Origin: an uncultured Lachnospiraceae bacterium
GTDB taxonomy: Bacteria > Bacillota_A > Clostridia > Lachnospirales > Lachnospiraceae
NCBI GenBank assembly: GCA_946410365.1
Contig: CAMKAA010000059.1
Location: 1 to 6,372 of the forward strand
DNA length: 6,372 bases
Reading direction: 5' to 3'
Position 1 is the first letter of the stretch. The number at the start of each line of letters is the position of its first letter. Below the pieces are notes generated by a model. It was given only the letters and a program-made list of their open reading frames with translations. It searched no databases and was not told the origin of the DNA. Shown here one piece after another: positions 1 to 5,349 of this stretch. A program made the translations under genes and the position numbers.

Positions 1-701
1 ATCTTTTTCACATAATATGCGTAGCATCTTCTTGCGTTTTCGGCACGTAAGCCATGAAAATCAATCTTATTATTGAGTTCCTCCTTACTGAACACATTTT
101 CCATAGGTTCAATGTTGCGGAAAATTTCACGTACTGTATCGACGTTCTCCGGTAGTATGTACTGCCTCTGCTGTTTACCACCTTTGCCGCGTTGAACGAT
201 CACGTACCATTCATCATTCCGATGACTCAGATCCACACCCAATAGTCTCGCAAGTTCCGCCCGGCGGATGCCAACCGCTCTTTGGAATGAGACGATCCGT
301 GCATATTTCGGATCACACTCCTCTTTAAGTCCCTGCGTGTTTTTACACTTATTATCATCAATGCCTTTATTCCGGCTGCGTACAATCTTGCCCGCCGTCC
401 TTTTCGGTTTTCTGATCTCGTCCATCGACACTCCAGTAGCAACGCAAATTGGTGTCAGAAATGTGTGGATTGTCGACGGCTGATAAGACTTCGGATGTCC
501 TTCCAGAAACTCTTCATATTCCTGAATTGTTTCTTTTGTAACTTCATCCGCAGTTTTATATCCTCTCTTTTTTGCCCACTCAACGAATTGATTAATGCTG
601 CGTTTATATGTTGTTTCCGTGTTTTTGTTTTTGCTATTTTTTGTATTTTGAAATGCCCGCTTATTAAGCGCATATTTAAGGCTTTCCCTTTTTCTAGGCA
701 T
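1..701 (-). CDS. Tyrosine recombinase / site-specific integrase, C-terminus cut by window edge
   Basis: The frame is open from an ATG at 701 to the window edge, giving 233 residues without the C-terminus. A Shine-Dalgarno GGGAG (710-714) lies 8 bases before the ATG. After a basic, Lys/Asn-rich start, residues about 30-68 look like the helical SAM-like core-binding domain (TTYKRSINQFVEWAKKRGYK). The catalytic domain then shows the box I arginine in GIRRAEL (144-150), the beta-hairpin lysine in RGKGGKQQR (171-179) and the box II motif HGLR (216-219). The second box II residue and the nucleophilic tyrosine would lie outside the window. Such enzymes integrate or excise mobile elements, or resolve plasmid multimers; the neighbouring rep/par genes fit either role. 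The sequence after box II (ENARRCYAYYV) is unlike the usual HTFAT and recalls integrases of clostridial mobile elements. Two shorter open frames inside it are shadows. The family is clear; the exact role is not. Confidence 0.88.
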   Translation of the reverse strand, partial: MPRKRESLKYALNKRAFQNTKNSKNKNTETTYKRSINQFVEWAKKRGYKTADEVTKETIQEYEEFLEGHPKSYQPSTIHTFLTPICVATGVSMDEIRKPKRTAGKIVRSRNKGIDDNKCKNTQGLKEECDPKYARIVSFQRAVGIRRAELARLLGVDLSHRNDEWYVIVQRGKGGKQQRQYILPENVDTVREIFRNIEPMENVFSKEELNNKIDFHGLRAENARRCYAYYVKK

Positions 702-749
702 AGTTCTCTCTCCCTTTCTTCAGCATTATTTCCGCCTATTACATGTTAA

Positions 750-1457
750 GATGCCCCCACCCGTGTTATAGACTGGGTATGTCTTCCTTGGACTGTCACG
801 TTAGGGTCGCCCTGACGGGCATATAGCGCTCTGCGGCGCGCGCTGGCTTTAGTTCTTCGGCAAATCACCGTATCAACATAAAACCTGACAGTCTGCCTGA
901 CCTTAAACGGATATATTCTGAGCTTGCAGCTACCGGATATTTCCTGTCTAAACTGCTCTAAACCGTGTTTATGCTGCCTTAACTGGTTATTCTCTATCCT
1001 GGTAGTTAAAAAAAATAGTTTTCTTTCCGTTTCGGACGGCGGTAATTGGTTGCCCCGTCGAGTCCTGAGGATGGTCAGTCCTGCAGCAACTCCCGCTATA
1101 CGACAGCCCTGCATTTTGCACCGGGCCCGGTGTGTGTGCTGATCGTATAGCGGTTTATTTTGGCTCCTAATATCGTTGGAGCGTGACGCCGTCATTATCC
1201 GGCTGAGCGGAGCCGTTAAGCAGAAAACGCTGCTTGCCGTTGTTCCCCGCCCGATGCAGGCGCAGGATTCTAATCTGTTTCGCTTATCTTTTGTTTCCTC
1301 TTTATTTCTGAAGGAGCGGCTCAGATTCGCTCCGGAAGTCAAATAATACGTTACGTGTACAGGGCTTCCATTGTCCTGTGTGATTTTGCTATGTGTTCCC
1401 TGTTTCGACACTCCATTTTTCTGTCTTCATCACGGATATAGCGGAAAGCTTTTTTTA
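750..1457 (+). ncRNA. Candidate large structured non-coding RNA (about 650-700 nt)
   Basis: This long stretch has no convincing protein gene but contains closely packed stem-loops. Seen directly: AGCGC/GCGCT at 825-829/840-844; TTAACT/AGTTAA at 979-984/1004-1009; a 10-bp hairpin at 1035-1059 with one bulged C and one U-G wobble; a perfect 11-bp stem at 1093-1103/1143-1153 with inner stems; GCTCC/GGAGC at 1163-1167/1178-1182; CGGCT/AGCCG at 1200-1204/1211-1215; AAGCAG/CTGCTT at 1218-1223/1230-1235; GGAGCG/CGCTCC at 1313-1318/1328-1333; ACAGG/CCTGT at 1359-1363/1375-1379. A possible long-range helix joins 789-798 to 886-895. Wobbles at 789-790, 1043, 1117-1118 and 1357-1358 pair only on the plus strand, so I assign plus, although my search was not blind to strand. 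A seven-T run after a weak AGC/GCT stem (1440-1456) may mark the 3' end; the 5' end is a guess. Class unknown; ROOL/GOLLD/OLE-like RNAs are the nearest idea. Confidence 0.5.
1093..1153 (+). repeat. Long stem-loop with GC-palindromic tip
   Basis: CCGCTATACGA (1093-1103) pairs perfectly with TCGTATAGCGG (1143-1153). After a bulged A (1142) the stem continues with CAGC/GCTG (1104-1107/1138-1141). At the tip sits the perfect 14-base palindrome CACCGGGCCCGGTG (1119-1132). As RNA it forms a 5-bp stem with a self-complementary GGCC loop, extendable by two wobbles on the plus strand. It is the strongest single structure in the 700-1460 region. Confidence 0.85.
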
Positions 1458-1483
1458 TAAAAAATCTGGACAAGGAGTTTGAA

Positions 1484-1516
1484 AAGGCTGCCGGAGCATT
1501 ACGTCCTGGCAGCCTT
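1484..1516 (-). terminator. Rho-independent terminator of the par-rep operon
   Basis: AAGGCTGCC (1484-1492) and GGCAGCCTT (1508-1516) form a perfect 9-bp GC-rich stem with a 15-base loop. On the minus strand the stem runs into TTTTC, giving a short U-tract about 70 bases after the stop of the 55-aa gene at 1589. On the plus strand the following sequence is TTATAATG, a poorer tract, though two more pairs (one wobble) can form there. It may therefore act mainly on the minus strand and partly in both directions, separating the operon from the convergent RNA candidate. Confidence 0.6.
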
Positions 1517-1588
1517 ATAATGAATTGAATATATGATTTGTATGATGAAGTGATTGTTGATCCGGGCTTGCTAATTATGGATGCGCAT

Positions 1589-1756
1589 CTATGCCAATGG
1601 GCCGAGAATAAAACCGGCCGCCAGGAAGGATATGCACAACAAGAACAGCAGAATCTCTATACCCACCTCAATGATACCACCTAAATACTCTATGCCGAGG
1701 GCAATCCCGATCATCACCGCTATCGCAATTATCAATGTTTTCAGTACAGAACGCAT
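1589..1756 (-). CDS. Small two-helix membrane protein, 55 aa
   Basis: I do not recognise a family. The frame begins with ATG at 1756 and ends with TAG at 1589-1591. A GGGAG ribosome binding site lies about 11 bases upstream, and the start is 40 bases after the stop of the preceding 153-aa gene, so it is probably the last gene of the par-rep operon. The protein begins MRSVLKTLIIAIAVMIGIAL and has two hydrophobic stretches, about residues 4-20 and 32-53, joined by a short segment with two glutamates (GIEYLGGIIEVG). The basic N-terminus is followed directly by hydrophobic residues, and the C-terminus ends soon after the second helix, which suggests an inner-membrane hairpin peptide. Such peptides on plasmids can be toxins, entry-exclusion or accessory proteins, but nothing here decides the role. 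It is short, so the call rests on the binding site, spacing and amphipathy. Confidence 0.6.
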   Translation of the reverse strand: MRSVLKTLIIAIAVMIGIALGIEYLGGIIEVGIEILLFLLCISFLAAGFILGPLA

Positions 1757-1796
1757 GTTGATCACCGCTCCCTTCTATTTTTTGTCAAAGTGCTTA

Positions 1797-2258
1797 TCAT
1801 TTCACGCTCTTTATGTATTCCTTATAGCTGTCCACGCAGGCTTTCCACTCGGTTTCCGTGTTGCAGCTGCTCAGGAAGGAAAGAAGCTCGTGCATGCTGT
1901 CCTCAAAGAAGGTTTTGAAAAACAAGGACAGATAATACTTCATCTCAGCAATCGCACTGTCGATGTTACTTACATTTTCATAACGGATCAGCGGAATCTC
2001 GATATCTCCATACACCATTTCTCCCAACGTGACATTCACGTTGCCATCGTTAAAAATGTTAATTTTAATCTTGTCTGTATAACGCTTGAGCGTAAAATAC
2101 CGGTGACGCCCGCTCGGTCCTGTCTGGATCGTGATGCTCATCTTGTTATGACATTTCTTCAGGTGCTTCTGGATTTCCGCAAACACAATCGCGGTCATCT
2201 TATCAGTAGCCTGCTTTCTCGCTTTGATTTCAATCTTCATTTCCTCTGCTTTACTCAT
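1797..2258 (-). CDS. Hypothetical protein in the repA operon, 153 aa
   Basis: I do not recognise this protein. The chosen start is the ATG at 2258, because GGAGG (2266-2270) sits 7 bases upstream; an in-frame start at 2282 would add eight residues and has no such site. The stop is TGA at 1797-1799. The N-terminal 40 residues are charged and probably helical (MSKAEEMKIEIKARKQATDK). A middle section rich in beta-type residues follows (about 41-85, including HRYFTLKRYTDKIKINIFND), and then an amphipathic helical region with aromatic residues (about 95-150). No signal peptide, transmembrane segment or known catalytic motif is visible. It starts 59 bases after the repA stop and is followed 40 bases later by a small membrane protein gene, so it is probably co-transcribed with the maintenance genes. 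A role in copy control or stability is possible but unsupported. Confidence 0.8.
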   Translation of the reverse strand: MSKAEEMKIEIKARKQATDKMTAIVFAEIQKHLKKCHNKMSITIQTGPSGRHRYFTLKRYTDKIKINIFNDGNVNVTLGEMVYGDIEIPLIRYENVSNIDSAIAEMKYYLSLFFKTFFEDSMHELLSFLSSCNTETEWKACVDSYKEYIKSVK

Positions 2259-2317
2259 TTTGTTACCTCCGAAATAACCCAATATGTTGTCATCAAAGTG
2301 CTATCGTTCAGTGCATT

Positions 2318-3346
2318 TTATTGATCATTCCATCCCCCGTCTTCACTTTCCCGGCCAGATCCATAGAGATCATAGTTTGCCTCCGCAGCATAGTAGTGGC
2401 CGATGGTGACCGGCGCATTATACAAGGCAGCTAACAGATACTGTTTTATGTTCTTTACCTTCGTAGTATTTTTGCCCATACACTCCAGGACATATTCGAT
2501 GTGCGTATAGTCCAAGCTTAGCAGCCTGCTTCTTACAACAGCAGCAGGCATTAAGTCCTTTCCGATGATGATATTGCGGCGCGACTTACACACGGTATCA
2601 GTCATCAGTGTGACGATCCCGTTTACTTCTTCTGTCGGATGTGACTTGCACAAAGTGCTGTAATCAATATTCTCCCTGATCAGGTCCCGGTAAGCATAAT
2701 AATTTACCTCTCCATCCGCATCCGGATTCTTCTTTCCATCCCTGATCGATAGATCAGATAAGATATTACTCTCTTCAGTCTTGTTAGAATCAGTATTATT
2801 ACAGTCTGATTCTTGGACTTCTTGAGATATGATTTCTGGACTTCTTGAAGTCTGTTTTTTAGACTTCTTGAAGTCTATATTCTGGACTTCCTGAAGTATG
2901 TTTTTTGGACTTCCTGAAGTATGATTTTTAGACTTCTGCGTATTTACGGGCTTTTCAGGGTATTCTTTGCCCTCTTCCCGGAGCATGAAGTTCTTCACAT
3001 AGATAATGTTTGCTTTTCCGAGACCGAGCCTTTTCTTCTCGATCAGCCCGATTCCTTTCTGTGTATCCAGCTCCGCCAGGAGTTTTACTGCGGTCTGCCT
3101 GCAGCATCCCATCATCTCAGTGGCATCTTCGATTGTAAAAGTGATATACACCCGTCCCTGATCGTCGAACCACTTGTTCTTCACGGACAGGGACATCCTG
3201 TCCAGCAAAAGACCATAGAGGACCTTCGCTTCACAGGAGAGCTTTTTAAAGTATGGGTCAGTAAATAGTACTTTCGGAATCCGGAAGAATGTATAGGCTT
3301 CCGCCTGCATGCCGTAGAAATAATCAAAGGTTGCCGTTTGATTCAC
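2318..3346 (-). CDS. repA: RepA_N-type plasmid replication initiator
   Basis: The protein has 342 residues and starts at a GTG (3346) with a GGGGG ribosome binding site about 7 bases upstream, 29 bases after the parB stop. Residues about 17-120 match the RepA_N domain: AYTFFRIPKVLFTDPYFKKL, then GLLLDRMSLS, then a winged-helix part (TIEDATEMMGCCRQTAVKLL) that should bind DNA. A Ser/Lys/Gln-rich linker (about 137-195) is encoded by tandem 23-bp iterons and shows a matching 23-residue repeat (KSKN..SGSPKNILQEVQ against KSKK..SRSPEIISQEVQ). The C-terminal part (about 215-325) resembles DUF6017, common on clostridial RepA_N initiators and probably involved in helicase or host factor loading. RepA would bind the iterons in its own gene and start theta replication. 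The parA-parB-repA order is typical of low-copy replicons. The gene appears intact. Confidence 0.93.
   Translation of the reverse strand: MNQTATFDYFYGMQAEAYTFFRIPKVLFTDPYFKKLSCEAKVLYGLLLDRMSLSVKNKWFDDQGRVYITFTIEDATEMMGCCRQTAVKLLAELDTQKGIGLIEKKRLGLGKANIIYVKNFMLREEGKEYPEKPVNTQKSKNHTSGSPKNILQEVQNIDFKKSKKQTSRSPEIISQEVQESDCNNTDSNKTEESNILSDLSIRDGKKNPDADGEVNYYAYRDLIRENIDYSTLCKSHPTEEVNGIVTLMTDTVCKSRRNIIIGKDLMPAAVVRSRLLSLDYTHIEYVLECMGKNTTKVKNIKQYLLAALYNAPVTIGHYYAAEANYDLYGSGRESEDGGWNDQ
2793..2937 (-). repeat. 23-bp iterons inside repA, probable replication origin
   Basis: Five complete tandem units start at 2816, 2839, 2862, 2885 and 2908, an exact 23-bp period. A truncated sixth copy (GACTTCTG) begins at 2931, and a degenerate half copy keeps the register at 2793-2815. 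Each unit holds the dyad GACTTC-(T/C)T-GAAGTC, perfect in the units at 2839 and 2862 and less so in the others, followed by a T-rich spacer of 9 bases. Location of the origin inside the repA coding region is established for RepA_N plasmids. The T-rich spacers may assist melting. A role as RepA binding site is inferred from position and symmetry. Confidence 0.9.
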
Positions 3347-3375
3347 AGTAATACCCCCTTGCCGTTATGTTCCGG

Positions 3376-4251
3376 TTACTCCTGCTCTTCTTTCCATCTA
3401 TCAAGCAGCTGATAGATGATCTCTTCGATCTGTGCAGTGTCATACTCAGGTGAGAAAATCTGATTGAGCCGCCTCGTTTTCAAGGTCACCCTTCTGCAAT
3501 AACGATTCCCGAGTATCAATCCTTCGGTGCTATTTTTTGTCAGAACCCCTTCATCATGCTGATCACGCAGCTGCTGCGCAGTTCTGCAGGATGGCAATTT
3601 CCCATAAAGCTGATATGTCTTCAGAATCCAGTTCTGTTCCGGTTCGTCCAGAAAGCTGATCCAGTACCCGGCCTGCATGGACAGTTTCTTTTTATCCACG
3701 AGTTCCAGCAGGTCCTGTATCAGATATGTCAGGCGGATATATCTCTGTACCTTCCGGGCATTATCACCATACTTCTTTCCCACTTCATCCGGAGTGGATG
3801 ATCCTTTCTTTCCCTGGTGCCGCATAGTATCCATCTGCAGCTTATATGCATTCGCTTTCTCGCTCGGCAGCACGTTCGTCCGCTGTATGTTGCTGTAGAT
3901 CATGATGTCCACTGCATCTTCATCGGACAGTTCCCGAATGATCGCAGGAACCTTTTCGAGCCCGGCGATCTCCGCCGCATGCTTTCTCCTGTGACCGGAA
4001 ATGATCTCATAGCCACCTTCCGCAATAGGGCGGACCGTCAAAGGAACAAGGATTCCTTTCTCTTTAATGCTCTGGATCAGCTCCAGCATGTCCTCGTCGT
4101 CAGTGACCCGGAACGGATGCCCCTTAAAGTCATGGAGTTCCTTGATAAAAAGGTCTGTCGATTCTCCCTCATCCGGCAGTTCTCCAAAAAGGGACTCGTA
4201 GGAGTTCAATTTGATATCCGGCTTCACGGACCTTGTTGTTTTACCTGCCAC
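3376..4251 (-). CDS. parB: ParB family partition protein (centromere-binding CTPase)
   Basis: The product has 291 residues. It starts at GTG 4251, which overlaps the last 11 bases of parA; GAGGAGG (4261-4267) lies 9 bases before it, inside parA, so translation is probably coupled. After a 35-residue leader, residues about 38-110 form the ParB/sulfiredoxin-like nucleotide-binding domain with DMLELIQSIKEKGILVPLTV and YEIISGHRRKHAAEIAG, where GHRR is the GERR-type box. NIQRTNVLPSEKANAY (121-136) is the second conserved ParB box. Residues about 153-185 look like the helix-turn-helix that reads parS. The C-terminal 90 residues are less conserved and should dimerise. ParB binds parS, loads as a clamp using CTP, and is moved by ParA to segregate the replicon. 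Plasmid relatives resemble Spo0J, but the gene order with repA points to a plasmid partition system. Confidence 0.92.
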   Translation of the reverse strand: MAGKTTRSVKPDIKLNSYESLFGELPDEGESTDLFIKELHDFKGHPFRVTDDEDMLELIQSIKEKGILVPLTVRPIAEGGYEIISGHRRKHAAEIAGLEKVPAIIRELSDEDAVDIMIYSNIQRTNVLPSEKANAYKLQMDTMRHQGKKGSSTPDEVGKKYGDNARKVQRYIRLTYLIQDLLELVDKKKLSMQAGYWISFLDEPEQNWILKTYQLYGKLPSCRTAQQLRDQHDEGVLTKNSTEGLILGNRYCRRVTLKTRRLNQIFSPEYDTAQIEEIIYQLLDRWKEEQE

Positions 4252-5077
4252 TTCCTATAACCTCCTCTGTCAGCTCGTGATAAGCAGCCGCCACTTTCCC
4301 CTTAGAATCGTGTGAAAATATACTGATCCCGGAAGCACTCGATTCAGCCGCTCTCACCGAAAACGGGATCTGCGTCTGAAAAATACTGATATGCCGTCCA
4401 TATGTCTCGTAGATCAGTGCGATGATCTCCTTCGCATAATTTGTCCGGCAATCCACCATAGAAAGCAGAATGCCCTCTATTTTGAGTTTCCTATTGATCT
4501 GTCTGCGCACCTTGATCACTGTCATCAAAAACTGCTCAAGGCCTTTAGCAGGCAGGTATGCGGCCTGTACAGGAATGATCACGGCATCAGACGCAGCAAG
4601 CGCATTGATCGTCAGCATACCCAGGGAAGGCATGCAGTCAATGATGATGTAATCATATTCATCCCGGATTTTCCGGATTGCTGTTTTGAGCAAGAGTTCC
4701 CTGCTCATCAGGTTCACCATCAATACCTCTATTCCCGCCAGTTCAATGTTGCCGGGAATCAGATCTACGCCTTCTTCATGATGCAATATCGCTTTTTTGA
4801 TGGTTCGCGACAATTTGTCGCAAACCGGTTCCTCCTCATAGTCACTTCCCGACAATTTGTCGTCAGGTTCCATTTCCGCCTTCAGTACATCTGCGAGGGT
4901 ATTCTCCATTTCGTCCGGATTGCGATAGCCGAGACTTTCTGTCAGACTTCCCTGTGGATCTGAGTCGATCAGGCAGACTCTCTTTCCGGCCATAGCAAGA
5001 GCAATGCCAAGGTTGACGCATGTGGTCGTCTTGCCGACACCGCCTTTCTGATTTGCTATACATATTACTTTGCCCAT
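4241..5077 (-). CDS. parA: ParA family partition ATPase
   Basis: The product has 278 residues. The start is ATG 5077, because GGAAGGAG (5083-5090) lies six bases upstream and the family begins right before the P-loop. A longer open frame reaching 5155 would add 26 residues from the leader and is rejected. The deviant Walker A motif is KGGVGKTT (residues 11-18, with signature Lys11), the A' motif is DSDPQG (38-43) and Walker B is YDYIIIDCMP (141-150). There is no N-terminal helix-turn-helix, so this is the short Soj-like (type Ib-like) form, which binds DNA non-specifically as an ATP dimer and moves ParB-bound plasmids along the nucleoid. Residues about 68-95 form an acidic insert containing DKLS twice (73-76, 87-90); the DNA coding these is a paired palindrome that may be parS. 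It is the first gene of the partition-replication operon. Confidence 0.94.
   Translation of the reverse strand: MGKVICIANQKGGVGKTTTCVNLGIALAMAGKRVCLIDSDPQGSLTESLGYRNPDEMENTLADVLKAEMEPDDKLSGSDYEEEPVCDKLSRTIKKAILHHEEGVDLIPGNIELAGIEVLMVNLMSRELLLKTAIRKIRDEYDYIIIDCMPSLGMLTINALAASDAVIIPVQAAYLPAKGLEQFLMTVIKVRRQINRKLKIEGILLSMVDCRTNYAKEIIALIYETYGRHISIFQTQIPFSVRAAESSASGISIFSHDSKGKVAAAYHELTEEVIGSGR
4807..4862. repeat. Paired 13-bp palindromes in parA, candidate parS centromere
   Basis: CGACAATTTGTCG occurs at 4808-4820 and again at 4850-4862. The first copy extends to a 15-base palindrome (GCGACAATTTGTCGC, 4807-4821). The copies are 42 bases apart, about four helical turns, so both would face the same side of the DNA. 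I find no third full copy in the window. Both encode Asp-Lys-Leu-Ser in the same frame, so a short protein duplication is an alternative explanation. ParB-type proteins bind palindromes of this size, but binding here is inferred. Confidence 0.45.
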
Positions 5078-5130
5078 TTGCTGCTCCTTCCTGAAATCTG
5101 TTGTTGGCTGCGGGTGACAATAACAAAGGC

Positions 5131-5179
5131 AAAAAGAAAGAGAGATATCTTCCAAATATGTTTTGGAAAATATCTCTCT
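5131..5179 (-). terminator. 18-bp hairpin with T-tract in the parA leader
   Basis: Bases 5139-5156 and 5162-5179 are complementary over 18 bp with one G-T wobble and a 5-base loop. Read on the minus strand the stem is followed by TTCTTTTTG, which has the form of an intrinsic terminator, although the stem is AT-rich. It lies 171 bases beyond the lysS stop and 61 bases before the parA start, so it could end the lysS transcript or act as an attenuator in the parA leader. No clear promoter is visible between it and parA, which favours leaky termination or attenuation. A protein-binding operator is another possibility. Confidence 0.6.
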
Positions 5180-5230
5180 GCGGATTGTGTTCTTCTACAA
5201 TCGTTATGCGATTTCTATCCGTATCAGCCC

Positions 5231-5277
5231 ATATGTACCAATATGAGGGCAAAATTTTTATGTACTAAATATGTACC
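5231..5277. repeat. Short GTACAT repeats upstream of parA
   Basis: ATATGTACC occurs at 5231-5239 and 5269-5277, with a related TTATGTACT at 5258-5266, 11 bases from the last copy. They lie in the AT-rich leader between lysS and parA. Clusters of short direct repeats before parA are often operators or partition sites, but here the copies are few and unevenly spaced, so the role is uncertain. Confidence 0.4.
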
Positions 5278-5300
5278 GGCCGAGCTTAACCGTTCAGCAA

Positions 5301-5342
5301 CCACATTATATAGTGGTTTGTCGCCGTTCTGATACACTATAT
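5301..5342 (-). promoter_or_regulatory. Possible promoter -10 box within inverted repeats
   Basis: On the minus strand TATAAT lies at 5305-5310 inside the imperfect palindrome CCACTATATAATGTGG (5301-5316, 12 of 16 symmetric bases). An 8-bp inverted repeat, ATATAGTG/CACTATAT, joins 5308-5315 to 5335-5342. No good -35 hexamer is seen at the usual distance, so the promoter is weak or regulator-dependent, or absent. If real, it would drive the par-rep operon with a leader of over 200 bases, and the dyad would suit autoregulation by ParA or ParB. Confidence 0.25.
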
Positions 5343-5349
5343 CTTGTAA

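Noticed and set aside
746..1411. Open frame of 221 codons on the minus strand, starting with GTG
   Set aside because: It lacks a clear ribosome binding site, its composition is Arg/Thr/Ser-rich with no domain pattern, and it is explained by GC-rich stem-loops that contain few stops. A protein is not excluded, but the RNA reading fits better.
1440..1456. Strong terminator for the RNA candidate
   Set aside because: The T-run is clear but the stem is only three pairs (AGC/GCT), so I used it only as a tentative 3' boundary and did not list it as a terminator.
750..1457. Group II intron, RNase P RNA or tmRNA
   Set aside because: I see no intron-encoded reverse transcriptase, no convincing domain V, no RNase P core such as GAGGAAAGTCC, and no tmRNA tag frame.
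1580..1589. Palindrome GATGCGCATC after the 55-aa gene
   Set aside because: A single 10-bp palindrome with no second copy in the window; it could be a binding site but there is no supporting context.
1581..2324. Open frame of 247 codons on the plus strand
   Set aside because: It is antisense to two minus-strand genes with good ribosome binding sites and has no start signal or recognisable domain.
2816..2937. Short regularly spaced repeats as a CRISPR array
   Set aside because: The 23-bp units are contiguous without unique spacers and lie inside repA, as iterons do; no cas gene is present.
5078..5155. N-terminal extension of ParA by 26 residues
   Set aside because: The extension overlaps the hairpin and T-tract of the leader, has no ribosome binding site, and would put the P-loop unusually far from the N-terminus.
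4863..5252. Open frame of 129 codons on the minus strand overlapping the parA start
   Set aside because: It is an out-of-frame shadow of parA and its leader, with no family resemblance.
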